This document shows positions 18,187-28,311 of a stretch of 64,000 nucleotides of DNA, piece by piece. The number at the start of each line of letters is the position of its first letter. Positions within the stretch are counted from its first letter, which is position 1. A model generated the notes under the pieces. The model was given only the letters and a program-made list of their open reading frames with translations. It did not search any database and was not told where the DNA came from. The stretch is from assembly GCF_015840915.1 (NCBI RefSeq), contig NZ_CP060398.1, forward strand, positions 3,162,001 to 3,226,000, written 5' to 3'. Position numbers and translations under genes: made by a program. Source of the stretch: Synechococcus sp. CBW1002 (GTDB taxonomy: Bacteria > Cyanobacteriota > Cyanobacteriia > PCC-6307 > Cyanobiaceae).

Positions 18187-19587
18187 TCACTTGCCCGCCA
18201 GTGCCGGTTCTCGCTCTTCACTGCTGCCTTCGGGTCTGCTGCTGGCTTCTGGACGGGCCAATGGCTTCTTCTGATTGGCCACCTTGATGCCTCCTTTGAT
18301 CGCGCTCACGGCCAGAAGCGCTCCGGCCTCCTCCTCGGATCGCACGGCACTGGGCACCGGCTTGTAGGTGCCGGGCGCGAGGGCGTTGCCGCGCAACACA
18401 GCGCCCAGAGTGAGCAGGGTCAGCTTGAGCTGCTGCCAGGGATTCATCGCCACAACGCGTTTGTAGAGATAGCTGTCGAAGGTGAGTCTCTGCACATCCT
18501 TGTCGTCGCACATCTCGACGAAGGCCTCGCGGGCGGCATCGTTGCGGTAGAAGATGTTCTGCAGAATCTCGAGCACTTTGTACGTGGCACCGTACTTTCG
18601 GTCCCACTTCTTCAAGTATTTCTTCAGATCAGCTTCGCTGGGAATTCGGGTTCCACCAGCACTGGCAGCCACGATCTCCTCAGCGCACATGCGCCCGCTC
18701 TTGGCAGCGAAGTAGATGCCCTCACCCGAGCTCTTGGTCACATAGCCGGCGGCATCCCCCACCAGAGCCATACGTCCGACAACGCGGCGAGGACGGGGAT
18801 GTTCTGGGATCGGGTGGGCTTCCACCTTGACCACCTCACCGTTGAGCAGGCGCATCTTGGCCCGCTCGCGAATGCCGACCTGCAGACCCTTGATCAAGGC
18901 CTGGTTCTCCTGCATGGTGCCGGTGCCGACAGCCACATGGTCGTACTTGGGGAAGACCCAGGCATAGAAATCGGGGGACACATCGGTGCCCACATACATC
19001 TCTGCCAGATCTTCGTAATAGGCCATCTCCTCGGGCGGTAATTTGATCCGCTCCTGGAAGGCGATGGCCACGTTGTAGTCGCCGGCATCCATGGCCTTGG
19101 CCACCCGGCTGTTGGCGCCATCGGAGCCGATGATCAGGTCCACTTCCAGGGTCTTGGCCTCGCCGGTCGCCTCACCGGAGGCGTAATCGGAATAGGTGAG
19201 GGTGTATGGACCCTGGCGGGCCACACCAGTGTCGATCTTCGTGACCAGTCCGTTGATCAGGTGAGCGCCCAGATCAGCGGCACGGTTGCGCAGGAAGGAA
19301 TCCATCACCTCGCGCCGGCACATGCCGATGTATTCATTCTGATTGTCCAGATGAATGTCCACCTCCCGATTGGAGGGGGAGATCATCCGCATGTTTCGCA
19401 CCTTGCGGTCGATGATCGATTCGGGCAGATCAAACTCTTCGACCATGCAGAGCGGAATCGCTCCGCCGCAGGGTTTGGCATTGTCGAGTTTCCGCTCGAA
19501 CAGCCAGGTCTCGATTCCCGCCTTGGCGAGCACTTCCGCAGCACAGGACCCGCTCGGGCCACCGCCCACTACCGCAACGCGCAACAT
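18187..19587 (-). CDS. chlP: Geranylgeranyl reductase
   Basis: 466 residues. ChlP reduces the geranylgeranyl chain to phytyl for chlorophyll a and tocopherol synthesis at the thylakoid membrane, using NADPH and FAD. The N-terminal FAD site VAVVGGGPSGSCAAEVLA and GxP/FERKLDNAKPCGGAIP motif are clear, with RVVGRMALVGDAAGYVTK near the middle binding FAD again. The C-terminal tail has a hydrophobic segment (LKLTLLTLGAVL) and a charged end. Own terminator downstream; divergent from the VanY-like gene. Confidence 0.95.
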   Translation of the reverse strand: MLRVAVVGGGPSGSCAAEVLAKAGIETWLFERKLDNAKPCGGAIPLCMVEEFDLPESIIDRKVRNMRMISPSNREVDIHLDNQNEYIGMCRREVMDSFLRNRAADLGAHLINGLVTKIDTGVARQGPYTLTYSDYASGEATGEAKTLEVDLIIGSDGANSRVAKAMDAGDYNVAIAFQERIKLPPEEMAYYEDLAEMYVGTDVSPDFYAWVFPKYDHVAVGTGTMQENQALIKGLQVGIRERAKMRLLNGEVVKVEAHPIPEHPRPRRVVGRMALVGDAAGYVTKSSGEGIYFAAKSGRMCAEEIVAASAGGTRIPSEADLKKYLKKWDRKYGATYKVLEILQNIFYRNDAAREAFVEMCDDKDVQRLTFDSYLYKRVVAMNPWQQLKLTLLTLGAVLRGNALAPGTYKPVPSAVRSEEEAGALLAVSAIKGGIKVANQKKPLARPEASSRPEGSSEEREPALAGK

Positions 19588-19654
19588 CTTGAAACCTGCT
19601 CCGCCAGAAGGATCCTCGGCTGGAAGCTAACACTGTTGCCGATCCGTTCGGGGG

Positions 19655-19674
19655 CTTGAAAGGACTTGAAAGGA
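19655..19674 (+). repeat. Perfect 10-bp tandem duplication
   Basis: CTTGAAAGGA is repeated twice without spacer between chlP and the divergent peptidase gene. No regulator is known to match. Confidence 0.7.
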
Positions 19675-19700
19675 GCTGTCCGTACGATTGTTGAAACGCT

Positions 19701-20438
19701 GTGGATGGAGGGGTGCCGGCACCCGTGATCGGTGAAGACATTCCTCTGGCCCGGCGATCGCCCGCGACCCTGGCGCGCCGGCCCTCCAAGCGCACCGCCT
19801 TCGTGGGACTGGTCCTGGGCCTGATCGGCGCCACTGCCGTGCTGCTGCTGGTTCCAGGACCATGGCGTCGCTGGCTGGAGCCCCTGCCGGTGGAGGGGCT
19901 CAATGCCCGGCTCAGTGCCGATGGGCGCCTGCTCGGCCATCACCCCTACCCCGAGGTCCCCCGCGACCAGCTGGTGGAGCTGGAGCTGTCGCCAGGACTG
20001 CAGTTGAAGCCGGAAGCCGCCGCTGCCGTGGGTGCGATGCAACGGGCCGCCGCTGCGGATGGGGTGGATCTGGTGGTGCTGAGCGCCTTTCGCTCGATTG
20101 CGCTGCAGAAGTCGATCTTTTTTGATATCAAGGCCGAACGCAACCAGAGCGCCCAGGAACGGGCTCGTGTCAGTGCGCCGCCGGGGTTCTCCGAGCACAG
20201 CACCGGGTATGCCGTGGATCTGGGCGATGGGCGCGATCCCGCCACCAATCTGTCTGAGGCTTTCGATCGCACCGAAGCCTTCCGCTGGTTGCAGGCCAAT
20301 GCCGCTCGCTTTCACTTTCAGCTCTCCTTCCCGCAGAACAATCCCCAGGGCGTGAGCTATGAGCCCTGGCACTGGCGGTTCGAAGGATCAGCGGACGCCC
20401 TGAAGGTGTTTGAGCCCGCCCAGAGACTGGCGCGATGA
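19701..20438 (+). CDS. D-alanyl-D-alanine carboxypeptidase, VanY-like (M15B)
   Basis: 245 residues from a GTG start. An N-terminal basic stretch is followed by one membrane helix (AFVGLVLGLIGATAVLLLV, ~residues 33-51), so it is a membrane-anchored periplasmic enzyme. Zinc motif SEHSTGYAVDLGDG gives His and Asp, and EPWHWRF gives the catalytic Glu and third ligand. LSAFRSIALQ holds the conserved Arg. It removes the terminal D-Ala of peptidoglycan stems. The stop overlaps the ATG of the U32 gene (ATGA), so the two are coupled. Confidence 0.87.
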   Translation: MDGGVPAPVIGEDIPLARRSPATLARRPSKRTAFVGLVLGLIGATAVLLLVPGPWRRWLEPLPVEGLNARLSADGRLLGHHPYPEVPRDQLVELELSPGLQLKPEAAAAVGAMQRAAAADGVDLVVLSAFRSIALQKSIFFDIKAERNQSAQERARVSAPPGFSEHSTGYAVDLGDGRDPATNLSEAFDRTEAFRWLQANAARFHFQLSFPQNNPQGVSYEPWHWRFEGSADALKVFEPAQRLAR

Positions 20439-23077
20439 GCAACAACCCTGCCACGGCCATCCAGGTCCCGCTGACCATGCCGGAACTGCTTGCGCCGGCG
20501 GGCTGCTGGGCGTCGCTCAAGGCTGCAGCTGCCAATGGCGCCGACGCGGTCTACTTCGGTGTGGAGGCTTTCAACGCCCGCCTGCGGGCCGAAAACTTCA
20601 GCCGCCAGGATCTGCCGGAGCTGATGGACTGGCTGCACCGGCGCGGAATCCGGGGGTTTCTGACCCTCAACGTGCTGATCTTCCCCGATGAGCTCGAGCA
20701 GGCCGCCGATCTGCTGCTGGAGGCGGAGGCCGCGGGTGTGGATGCGGTGATCGTGCAGGACGTGGGTCTGTGTCGGCTGGCGCGCCAGGTCGTGCCGAGG
20801 CTGAGCCTGCATGGCTCCACCCAGATGTCGATCACCAGTGCAGCAGGGGTGGCCCAGGCCGAGGCGCTGGGGTGCGATCGGGTGGTGCTGGCCCGCGAGC
20901 TCAGCCTGCGGGATCTCAGGCGGATCGATCGGCAACAGCGCCAGCGCGGTATGGCGATGCCCCTGGAAGTGTTCGTGCATGGAGCCCTCTGCGTGGCCTA
21001 TTCGGGCCAGTGCCTGACCAGTGAGGCCCTGGGCCAGCGCAGCGCCAACCGGGGGGAATGCGCCCAGGCCTGCCGCCTGCCCTATCAGCTGATTGTGGAT
21101 GGGGTGGAAAGGGATCTTGGAACGCAGCGTTATCTGCTGTCGCCCCAGGACCTGGCCGCCTGGGAGTTGCTGCCCCAGCTGGTCGATACCGGTGTGGCCA
21201 GCCTCAAGATCGAGGGGCGCCTCAAGGACCCCACCTATGTGGCGGCGGTGACCTCCGCCTACCGCCAGAGCCTTGATCGTCTGGCAACGGCAACGAGCCC
21301 TGCGCAGCTCGTCTCGGAATCCCGCTCGGAGGTCTCTGCCGATCAGCCCCCCGAGCCTTCCAGGCGCCATGAACTGGAATTGAGCTTTTCGCGGGGGCTC
21401 TCCAGCGGCTGGCTGCACGGTGTGGACCACCGCCAGCTGGTGCATGGTCGCTGGAGCAAGAAGCGGGGCCCCCAGATCGGTCACTATCGCGGCCAGGAGG
21501 CGCGCGGCGGCTGGTGGCTGTTGGACACCATCACGTCGCTCAAGCCTGGGGATGGCTTGGTGTTCGAACTGGCGGGCTCCGCCCCCCTGGTGCCACCGGA
21601 GGAGATCGGTGGCCGGGTGATGGCAGTGGAGTCGCGCGGTGAAGGCCGGCTGGCCCTGCGGCTCGGCCCGGGGAGGATCAGCGCGGAGACGCTGCCACCT
21701 GGTTCCCCCTGCTGGTTGAGTAGCGATCCCGCCCTGGAGAAGCGCTGGCGACGCCTGGCAACGGCGGACACACCCGAGCTTGCCCGTGCTCTGCACCTGC
21801 ATGTGCGCGGGGCCCTCGATCAGCCCTTGCAGCTGGAACTGCTGGCTGTGGATGGCACTGGGACCCTGCCTGAGCCCCCACTTCAGTGGTACACGGATTT
21901 ACCGCTGCAGAGCGCCAGGGGCCCAGGCCTGGATCGCCAGCGGCTGGAGCAACAGCTGGGTCGGCTGGGTGGGACGGGATGGCGGCTTGGATCCTTGGAT
22001 GTGGACCTGCCAGCCGGGTTGTTCCTGCCGGTCACCGAACTCAATCGCCTGCGCCGGGGGCTGGTCGCGGCGCTGACCCCCCTGCTGGCCAGTGGCTCGA
22101 GCACCTCAGGGAAACCGTGGCCATTGGGAGCCTTGTCCACCGCTCCAGCACGGACGCCAGCCCAGGCCATTCAGGCCTGGAGTGCCGCCGAGCTGCAGCA
22201 GAGCTCCAGCACTGAGCCGGAGCTGGTGGTGTTGGTGCGCAGCCTCGAGCAGCTGCAGGCCTTACAGGGACTGCCTGTGGCCCAGGTGATCGCCGATCTG
22301 GAGCAACCGGCCGACCTGCGCGAGGCCGTGGCCCTCGGCAGGGGCTGCTGGCCGGGAGGCATCTGGCTGGCCGGCGCCCGCATCACCCGCCCCGATGAAG
22401 CCTGGAGCCTGGAGCCCCTGTGGAGAGCCCGGCCCGATGGTTTCCTGGTGCGCAACGCCGATCAACTGGAGCGGCTGACGCCCCTGGCTCCCTGCATCGG
22501 TGATTTCAGCCTGAACGTGGCCAACCCCCTGGCGGCGCACTGGTATCTCGACCACTGGGGTCTGCAGCGGGTCACCGCCAGCTACGACCTTGCCCTGAGC
22601 CAGCTGCAGGACCTGATCCGCGGCTGCCCGGCCGGTCGTCTTGAGGTGACGGTCCACCAGCACATGCCCCTGTTCCACATGGAGCATTGCCTCTTCTGTG
22701 CCTTTCTCTCCGACGGTCACGACCACACCGATTGCGGCCGTCCCTGTGAGCAGCACGAGGTACGCCTGCGCGATCGCAGCGGCGTGGAGCATCCACTGCG
22801 GGCCGATCTGGGCTGTCGCAACACGCTCTTCAACGGCAAGGCCCAGACCGCTGCCGAGGCCTTGCCCGCGTTACTGGATTCCGGGGTGCGGCACCTGCGC
22901 CTGGAGCTGCTGGAGGAGAACGCCGAGGCGACACGGCGACGCGTCGACCTCTATCGCCAGGCCCTGGACGGCCGCCTCAGCGGCCGTGATCTGTGGCGCA
23001 ACGAGAATCTCGACAGTCGTCTTGGCGTGACGCGCGGCACCCTGCGGGATCGGGTCTCACGCCAATCCAGAGATTGA
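20435..23077 (+). CDS. U32 family protein (RlhA/TrhP-like, long form)
   Basis: 880 residues. The N-terminal TIM-barrel U32 domain is clear: PELLAPAGCWASLKAAAANG, ADAVYFG and the family signature ANRGECAQACRLPY plus SLKIEGRLKDPTYVA. U32 members once called collagenases are now linked to RNA hydroxylation (RlhA on 23S rRNA, TrhP on tRNA) with Cys-bound iron-sulfur clusters. Further Cys occur near the C-terminus (EHCLFCAFLSDG, DCGRPCEQHE). This C-terminal block following a DUF3656-like middle resembles long RlhA-type proteins. Function as RNA modification is inference. Coupled to the upstream carboxypeptidase gene by a 4-base overlap. Confidence 0.85.
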   Translation: MSNNPATAIQVPLTMPELLAPAGCWASLKAAAANGADAVYFGVEAFNARLRAENFSRQDLPELMDWLHRRGIRGFLTLNVLIFPDELEQAADLLLEAEAAGVDAVIVQDVGLCRLARQVVPRLSLHGSTQMSITSAAGVAQAEALGCDRVVLARELSLRDLRRIDRQQRQRGMAMPLEVFVHGALCVAYSGQCLTSEALGQRSANRGECAQACRLPYQLIVDGVERDLGTQRYLLSPQDLAAWELLPQLVDTGVASLKIEGRLKDPTYVAAVTSAYRQSLDRLATATSPAQLVSESRSEVSADQPPEPSRRHELELSFSRGLSSGWLHGVDHRQLVHGRWSKKRGPQIGHYRGQEARGGWWLLDTITSLKPGDGLVFELAGSAPLVPPEEIGGRVMAVESRGEGRLALRLGPGRISAETLPPGSPCWLSSDPALEKRWRRLATADTPELARALHLHVRGALDQPLQLELLAVDGTGTLPEPPLQWYTDLPLQSARGPGLDRQRLEQQLGRLGGTGWRLGSLDVDLPAGLFLPVTELNRLRRGLVAALTPLLASGSSTSGKPWPLGALSTAPARTPAQAIQAWSAAELQQSSSTEPELVVLVRSLEQLQALQGLPVAQVIADLEQPADLREAVALGRGCWPGGIWLAGARITRPDEAWSLEPLWRARPDGFLVRNADQLERLTPLAPCIGDFSLNVANPLAAHWYLDHWGLQRVTASYDLALSQLQDLIRGCPAGRLEVTVHQHMPLFHMEHCLFCAFLSDGHDHTDCGRPCEQHEVRLRDRSGVEHPLRADLGCRNTLFNGKAQTAAEALPALLDSGVRHLRLELLEENAEATRRRVDLYRQALDGRLSGRDLWRNENLDSRLGVTRGTLRDRVSRQSRD

Positions 23078-23278
23078 GACCCGTCCAGAGACTGAGATAG
23101 GATGATCGTTCGCTCCATTGGTCATCGCTTGAGCTACGGATGCTTCAGTGCCCAGGCGCCCGCATTTCAGGATTCAGGGGTGTGACCCCCTGATCAGGGC
23201 ATCTGCGCGCTTGCGATGTGTGGTGTGGCCGGTCATTCCGGCAACGCGGACATCCCGGAATTTCTGAACGACTCGGAA

Positions 23279-23306
23279 GACCGAACCCATAGGACCGAAC
23301 CCATAG
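23279..23306 (+). repeat. 14-bp perfect tandem duplication in the typA leader
   Basis: GACCGAACCCATAG occurs twice in a row, ending 26 bases before the typA start. The rest of the 254-base interval between the U32 gene and typA shows no gene. Confidence 0.75.
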
Positions 23307-23331
23307 ACCCCTCCATCACGAAGATCTGCCC

Positions 23332-25140
23332 ATGAGCGGCGACATTAAAGGCGCCCCGATTCGCAATATTGCGATCATTGCCCACGTTGACCACGGCAAG
23401 ACCACCCTGGTCGATGCCCTGCTGACCCAGTCGGGCATCTTTCGCGAAGGCGAGGCGGTGCCCACCTGCGTGATGGACTCCAACGACCTGGAGCGGGAGC
23501 GGGGCATCACGATCCTCTCCAAGAACACGGCGGTGGATTACAGCGGCATCCGCATCAACATCGTCGACACCCCCGGACACGCCGATTTCGGCGGAGAGGT
23601 GGAGCGGGTGCTCGGCATGGTGGATGGCTGTCTGCTGATCGTCGACGCCAACGAAGGGCCCATGCCCCAGACGCGCTTCGTGCTCAAGAAGGCCCTGGAA
23701 AAGGGTCTGCGGCCGATCGTGTTCGTCAACAAGATCGACCGGGCCAGGGTCGATCCCGAACAGGCGGTCGACAAGGTTCTCGATCTCTTCCTCGAGCTGG
23801 GTGCCGACGACGACCAGTGCGATTTCCCCTACCTCTTCGGCAGTGGCATGGGGGGCTACGCCAAGCCGGACATGGCGACCGAAAGCGACACCATGAAGCC
23901 GCTCTTCGATGCCATCCTGCGCCATGTTCCACCGCCGGTGGGCGATGCCACCAAGCCCCTGCAGATGCAGGTCACCACGCTGGATTACAGCGATTTCCTC
24001 GGCCGGATCATGATCGGCCGGATCCACAACGGCACCATCCAGTCGGGCCAGACCGCTGCCCTGATCCGCGACGACGGCAGCATCAAGCGCGGGCGGATCA
24101 GCAAGTTGCTGGGCTTCCAGGGTCTGCAACGGGTGGAGATCCAGCAGGCCAGCGCCGGTGATCTGGTGGCGGTGGCCGGTTTCGATGAGGTGAACATCGG
24201 CGAAACCATCGCCTGCCCGGATCACCCCGAGGCTCTGCCCCTGATCAAGGTGGATGAGCCCACCCTGCAGATGACCTTCGTGGTCAACGACTCGCCCTTC
24301 GCCGGCAAGGAAGGCAAGTTCGTCACCAGCCGGCAGATCCGCGATCGCCTCCAGAAGGAACTGCTCACCAACGTGGCTCTGCGTGTCGAAGACACCGATT
24401 CACCCGACCGCTGGGCCGTGAGCGGCCGGGGTGAACTCCATCTGGGCATCCTGATTGAAACGATGCGTCGGGAGGGCTACGAATTCCAGGTGAGCCAGCC
24501 CCAGGTGATCTACCGCACCATCGACGGCACCCCCCATGAGCCGTTCGAAGCGCTTGTGATGGATGTTCCTGAAGAGTCGGTGGGCGCCTGCATCGAAAAG
24601 CTGGGCATTCGCAAGGGCGAGATGCAGAACATGGAAACCACCAGTGATGGCCGCACCCAGCTGGAGTTCGTGGTGCCCTCCCGCGGCCTGATCGGCTTCC
24701 GTGGCGAGTTCATCCGCGCCACCCGTGGCGAGGGGATCATGAGCCACTCCTTCCTCGACTATCGCCCGATGCAGGGCGACGTGGATGCCCGTCGCAGTGG
24801 CGTCCTGATCGCTTTTGAGGAAGGTACAGCCACCTTCTATGCGCTCAAGGGCGCCGAAGATCGCGGCCAGTTCTTCATCACTCCAGGCACCAAGGTGTAC
24901 AAGGGCATGATCGTGGGTGAGAACAGTCGCCCCCAGGATCTCGAGCTCAATGTCTGCAAGGCCAAGCAGGTCACCAACATCCGCTCCGCGGGTGCCGAGG
25001 TGCTCGATACCCTGCAATCGCCGATCCAGATGACCCTCGAGCGTGCGCTCGAGTACATCGGTCCCGACGAGATGCTCGAAGTGACTCCCGAGTCGATCCG
25101 TCTGCGCAAGCTTCCCGCCAAGAAGCCCGCCAAGCGCTGA
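23332..25140 (+). CDS. typA: Ribosome-binding GTPase TypA/BipA
   Basis: 602 residues. GTPase motifs G1 [11 protein letters not shown]2/G3 region RGITI and DTPGHADFG, and G4 NKIDR are intact. EF-G-like domains follow, ending with the BipA-specific C-terminal domain and a Lys/Pro/Ala tail. BipA binds the 70S ribosome and supports assembly and growth under stress or cold. It ends eight bases before a DUF309 gene. Confidence 0.95.
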   Translation: MSGDIKGAPIRNIAIIAHVDHGKTTLVDALLTQSGIFREGEAVPTCVMDSNDLERERGITILSKNTAVDYSGIRINIVDTPGHADFGGEVERVLGMVDGCLLIVDANEGPMPQTRFVLKKALEKGLRPIVFVNKIDRARVDPEQAVDKVLDLFLELGADDDQCDFPYLFGSGMGGYAKPDMATESDTMKPLFDAILRHVPPPVGDATKPLQMQVTTLDYSDFLGRIMIGRIHNGTIQSGQTAALIRDDGSIKRGRISKLLGFQGLQRVEIQQASAGDLVAVAGFDEVNIGETIACPDHPEALPLIKVDEPTLQMTFVVNDSPFAGKEGKFVTSRQIRDRLQKELLTNVALRVEDTDSPDRWAVSGRGELHLGILIETMRREGYEFQVSQPQVIYRTIDGTPHEPFEALVMDVPEESVGACIEKLGIRKGEMQNMETTSDGRTQLEFVVPSRGLIGFRGEFIRATRGEGIMSHSFLDYRPMQGDVDARRSGVLIAFEEGTATFYALKGAEDRGQFFITPGTKVYKGMIVGENSRPQDLELNVCKAKQVTNIRSAGAEVLDTLQSPIQMTLERALEYIGPDEMLEVTPESIRLRKLPAKKPAKR

Positions 25141-25147
25141 CTCCGGT

Positions 25148-25591
25148 GTGACGGATTCCGCAGCCGAGCCGAATGATGTTGATCCGCACGAGTCTCAGCT
25201 GATTGCGGATCCGCGCTTCGATCAAGCCGTGCGCTTGTTCAATGCCGGAGAGTGGTACGACTGCCACGATGGTTTCGAGGAGCTCTGGCATGAAACTCAG
25301 GGCCCCCTCAGGCCGGTGCTGCAGGGAATCCTGCAGATTGCCGTGGCCCAGATTCACCTGGGGCGCGGCAATCTCAGGGGGGCCATGGTGCTGCTGGGAG
25401 AGGGCGTGGGGCGCCTTGGGCCCTGCGGACCCACAGCCCTGGGCCTCGATCTCGAGCGGTTGCGCCAGCCAGCTCTCACCCAGCTGCAGACCCTGCAGCT
25501 GGGTGGCGAGCCCTTGCCCCTTGCCATGGATCAGCTGGCATTCGTGCAGCTGCGTCCCCCATGCCAGAAGGCCCCTCCGGGACCTCTGTAA
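25148..25591 (+). CDS. DUF309 domain protein
   Basis: 147 residues from a GTG start. The family signature FNAGEWYDCHDGFEELWHET is present (residues ~33-52), with conserved His/Glu residues in a helical fold; a second helix QGILQIAVAQIHLGRGN follows. DUF309 proteins are common in cyanobacteria and have no established biochemical role. Only seven bases separate it from typA, suggesting co-transcription. Confidence 0.8.
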   Translation: MTDSAAEPNDVDPHESQLIADPRFDQAVRLFNAGEWYDCHDGFEELWHETQGPLRPVLQGILQIAVAQIHLGRGNLRGAMVLLGEGVGRLGPCGPTALGLDLERLRQPALTQLQTLQLGGEPLPLAMDQLAFVQLRPPCQKAPPGPL

Positions 25592-25745
25592 ATTGTCGTG
25601 CTGTGCTGCCGTGGCTCTTCTCTTGGGGTTGGATGTTGACCACGGCCACGCTTCGGGGGTTCACCTTGCTACCGGGGAATTCCCGGAGTTCCGGGTCAGG
25701 GCGACACCGCCTGCATCAACGCACCGAAGGCTGCAGCTGGGCTGG

Positions 25746-26369
25746 ATGCTGGCCCTTCTGCTTGGACATGTCTCGTTGACCGGGGTGCCGGTCAAGGCTC
25801 AAGAGGGGGCGGTTGGCGTCCCCGAGGCTCCGCCAGCGGCGCTGACGACTCCTGTCAGCACACCCCAACCAGGATCGGCAGAACCGCAAGTCCCAGCTGC
25901 GGCAACTCCCCCGGCAGCAGCCCCGGCAGCAGCTGGGCCACCCGCCAAAACGCCCACCACCGGTCTGGTGACGATTGAATCCGACCTGCAGCAGGCCGAC
26001 AACCGCACCGGGGTGATCACGGCCACAGGCAACGTTCGCATCGTCTATCCCGATGAACGGGTCGTGGCGACGGCCCGCCAAGCGCAATATTTCAGCCAGG
26101 AGGGTCTGGTGATCCTCAGTGGCGATGTGGACGTGATTCAGAGCGATGGCCATTCGATCAAGGCCGAGCGCGTGTACTACTGGGTGGAGAACGAGCGCGT
26201 CAAGGCCGAACCCCTTGGCGAACAGCAGGTGTTCAGCAAGCTGAAGGTTGATGCCCTTCAGAAGCCTGCCCCTGTTGCCCCGGGCGCGGAAGGCACGGCC
26301 AGGAGCCCAGTGTCAGCACCCGAGCCATCTGGTCCGGCCGACTCCACCTCGGGCGCCAACCAGCCATGA
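25746..26369 (+). CDS. LptA/OstA-like periplasmic protein
   Basis: About 207 residues from ATG 25746: short signal peptide (MLALLLGHVSLTGVPVKA), an Ala/Pro-rich linker, then the beta-jellyroll OstA repeat pattern (IESDLQQADNRTGVITATGN, VRIVYPDERVVATARQAQYF, VILSGDVDVIQSDGHSIKAE). LptA bridges the periplasm in lipopolysaccharide export. The frame is open further upstream, so a longer N-terminus with GTG is possible. Its stop overlaps lptB (ATGA), making an lptA-lptB-lptFG unit. Confidence 0.82.
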   Translation: MLALLLGHVSLTGVPVKAQEGAVGVPEAPPAALTTPVSTPQPGSAEPQVPAAATPPAAAPAAAGPPAKTPTTGLVTIESDLQQADNRTGVITATGNVRIVYPDERVVATARQAQYFSQEGLVILSGDVDVIQSDGHSIKAERVYYWVENERVKAEPLGEQQVFSKLKVDALQKPAPVAPGAEGTARSPVSAPEPSGPADSTSGANQP

Positions 26370-27094
26370 GCCTGGTGGTTCAGGAGGCGGCGCTCACCAT
26401 CGCTGGCCGCCCGTTGGTGCAAGACGTGAGCCTTGAGCTTGCCCCTGGAGAGGTGGTGGGCCTGCTCGGCCCCAATGGTGCCGGCAAGACCACCACCTTC
26501 AACCTCGTCACCGGCCTGCTGCGGCCAGACCGGGGGCAGGTGCTGCTGGATGGGATGCCTGTTCAGAAACTGCCGATGCCGCGCCGCGCCCGACTCGGTA
26601 TCGGCTATCTGCCCCAGGAAGCAAGTGTGTTCCGCACGCTCACGGTGCGCGAAAACCTGCGGCTGGCCCTTGAGCAGAGCCGCACACCCCGCAGCCTGCG
26701 CCGGCAGCGGCTTGAGACCCTGATCGAGGAGTTTCACCTGGGTCCGTTCCAGAACCGCAAAGGGTTTCAACTCTCCGGCGGCGAGCGCCGCCGCACGGAA
26801 GTGGCGCGAGCCCTGGCCGTAGGAGCGACTGGCCCGCGTTACCTGTTGCTCGATGAGCCATTTGCCGGGGTCGATCCCATGGCCGTGTCCGATCTGCAGG
26901 AGCTGATCGCCAATCTGCGCAGCCGCGGCATGGGTGTGCTGATCACCGATCACAACGTGCGCGAGACCCTTTCAATCACCGATCGGGCCTACATCCTCAC
27001 CGAAGGACGCATCCTCGCCTCGGGCACCTCCACCGCGATGGCCAACGATCCGCTGGTTCGTCGCCACTATCTCGGCGAGGCTTTCCAACTGTGA
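26366..27094 (+). CDS. lptB: Lipopolysaccharide export ABC ATPase LptB
   Basis: 242 residues. Walker A GPNGAGKTTT (~36-45), Q-loop GYLPQEASVFRTLTV, signature LSGGERRRTEVARAL, Walker B YLLLDEPFAGVDP and switch TDHN are all intact; LSGGERRR and the DEPFAGVDP pattern are typical of LptB. It powers LptFG to extract LPS from the inner membrane. Overlaps both neighbours by 4 bases. Confidence 0.95.
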   Translation: MSLVVQEAALTIAGRPLVQDVSLELAPGEVVGLLGPNGAGKTTTFNLVTGLLRPDRGQVLLDGMPVQKLPMPRRARLGIGYLPQEASVFRTLTVRENLRLALEQSRTPRSLRRQRLETLIEEFHLGPFQNRKGFQLSGGERRRTEVARALAVGATGPRYLLLDEPFAGVDPMAVSDLQELIANLRSRGMGVLITDHNVRETLSITDRAYILTEGRILASGTSTAMANDPLVRRHYLGEAFQL

Positions 27095-28278
27095 CCACCG
27101 CCTCGATGCTGCAGCGCTTTCAACGCCACCCGATTCGCTTCAGCCTCCACTGGCTGCCCCTGATGGATCGCTGGCTCATCGCTGAGCTGGTTGGTCCGTT
27201 GCTGTTCGGCATCGCCGCCTTCACGGCCGTCTCGTTGTCCGTGGGCGTTGTCTTTGAGCTGGTCCGCAAGGTGGCGGAGGCCGGCCTGCCGCTCACCGCG
27301 GCCATGCAGGTGCTCGGCCTGCGTCTGCCGGGCTTTCTGGTGCTGTCCTTCCCCATGGCCACCCTGATGGCCACCCTGCTGGCCTATAGCCGGCTGTCCG
27401 GCAACAGCGAACTCACCGCTCTTCGCAGCGTGGGGGTGAGCACCAAGCGGATGGTGGCACCCGCCGTTGCCCTTGCGGTGGCCATGAGTCTGCTCACCTT
27501 CGTGTTCAACGATGTGATCGTGCCGAGGGCCAACCTCTCCGCCTCGATCACGCTGGATCAGGCTCTCGGCAAGGCCATCGCGGCTGAACGGGGACGTCAC
27601 ACTCTTTATTCGCGGTTTGGAAGGATCTCACGACCCGATGGAGAAAGCGTTCGTGGCATGACCCAGCTGTTCTATGCCCAGGAGTTCAGCAATGGGGAGA
27701 TGAAGGATGTCACCCTGATTGACTTCTCACGGACCGGCCAGCGTCAGATGCTGATGGCCAATACCGGCCGCTGGAACGAGGCCAAAGCGATGTGGGAGTT
27801 CCGCAATGGCCGCATCGTCAGTGTCGATGAGGCGAACGACACCACGACCTCTGCCAATTTTGACCGCTACTTCTATCCACTCAGTCGGGATGTCGAGGAG
27901 GTGGCCAAGCTCCCCACCGATGCCAACCTGATGACGGTGGGCCAGGCTCGCCGTGCTGAAAGGCTCCTGCTGGCGGCCAACAATCAGAAGGAAGCCCGGC
28001 GGTTGCGGGTGCGTATCCAGGAGAAATTTGCCTTCCCCGCCATCTGTCTGGTGTTCGGCCTGATCGGCAGCAGTCTGGGGGTCCGTCCGAATTCCCGCAC
28101 AAGCCGCAGCCAGGGCTTTGGAATCAGCGTGCTGTTGATCTTCGTGTATTACCTGATGTCGTTCATCTTCAGCTCGCTGGGCATCACCGGTACCCTCTCT
28201 CCCGTGATGGCTGCCTGGCTGCCGGTTGGCATCGGTTTGGCCGGTGGACTGGTGCTGCTGCGTCAGGCCAGCCGCTGA
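27091..28278 (+). CDS. LptF/LptG family permease
   Basis: 395 residues from a GTG start overlapping the lptB stop; ATG 27106 is an alternative. Three membrane helices precede (ELVGPLLFGIAAFTAVSLSV; the LRLPGFLVLSFPMATLMATL region; VAPAVALAVAMSLLTFVFN), then a periplasmic jellyroll domain, then three C-terminal helices. YjgP/YjgQ (LptFG) proteins pair to form the LPS exporter channel. Cyanobacteria often carry a single gene of this type, which would act as homodimer (inference). Confidence 0.9.
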   Translation: MTTASMLQRFQRHPIRFSLHWLPLMDRWLIAELVGPLLFGIAAFTAVSLSVGVVFELVRKVAEAGLPLTAAMQVLGLRLPGFLVLSFPMATLMATLLAYSRLSGNSELTALRSVGVSTKRMVAPAVALAVAMSLLTFVFNDVIVPRANLSASITLDQALGKAIAAERGRHTLYSRFGRISRPDGESVRGMTQLFYAQEFSNGEMKDVTLIDFSRTGQRQMLMANTGRWNEAKAMWEFRNGRIVSVDEANDTTTSANFDRYFYPLSRDVEEVAKLPTDANLMTVGQARRAERLLLAANNQKEARRLRVRIQEKFAFPAICLVFGLIGSSLGVRPNSRTSRSQGFGISVLLIFVYYLMSFIFSSLGITGTLSPVMAAWLPVGIGLAGGLVLLRQASR

Positions 28279-28311
28279 AGCGGCAGACTGGCGCGGTCGC
28301 TGCAGTTTCTG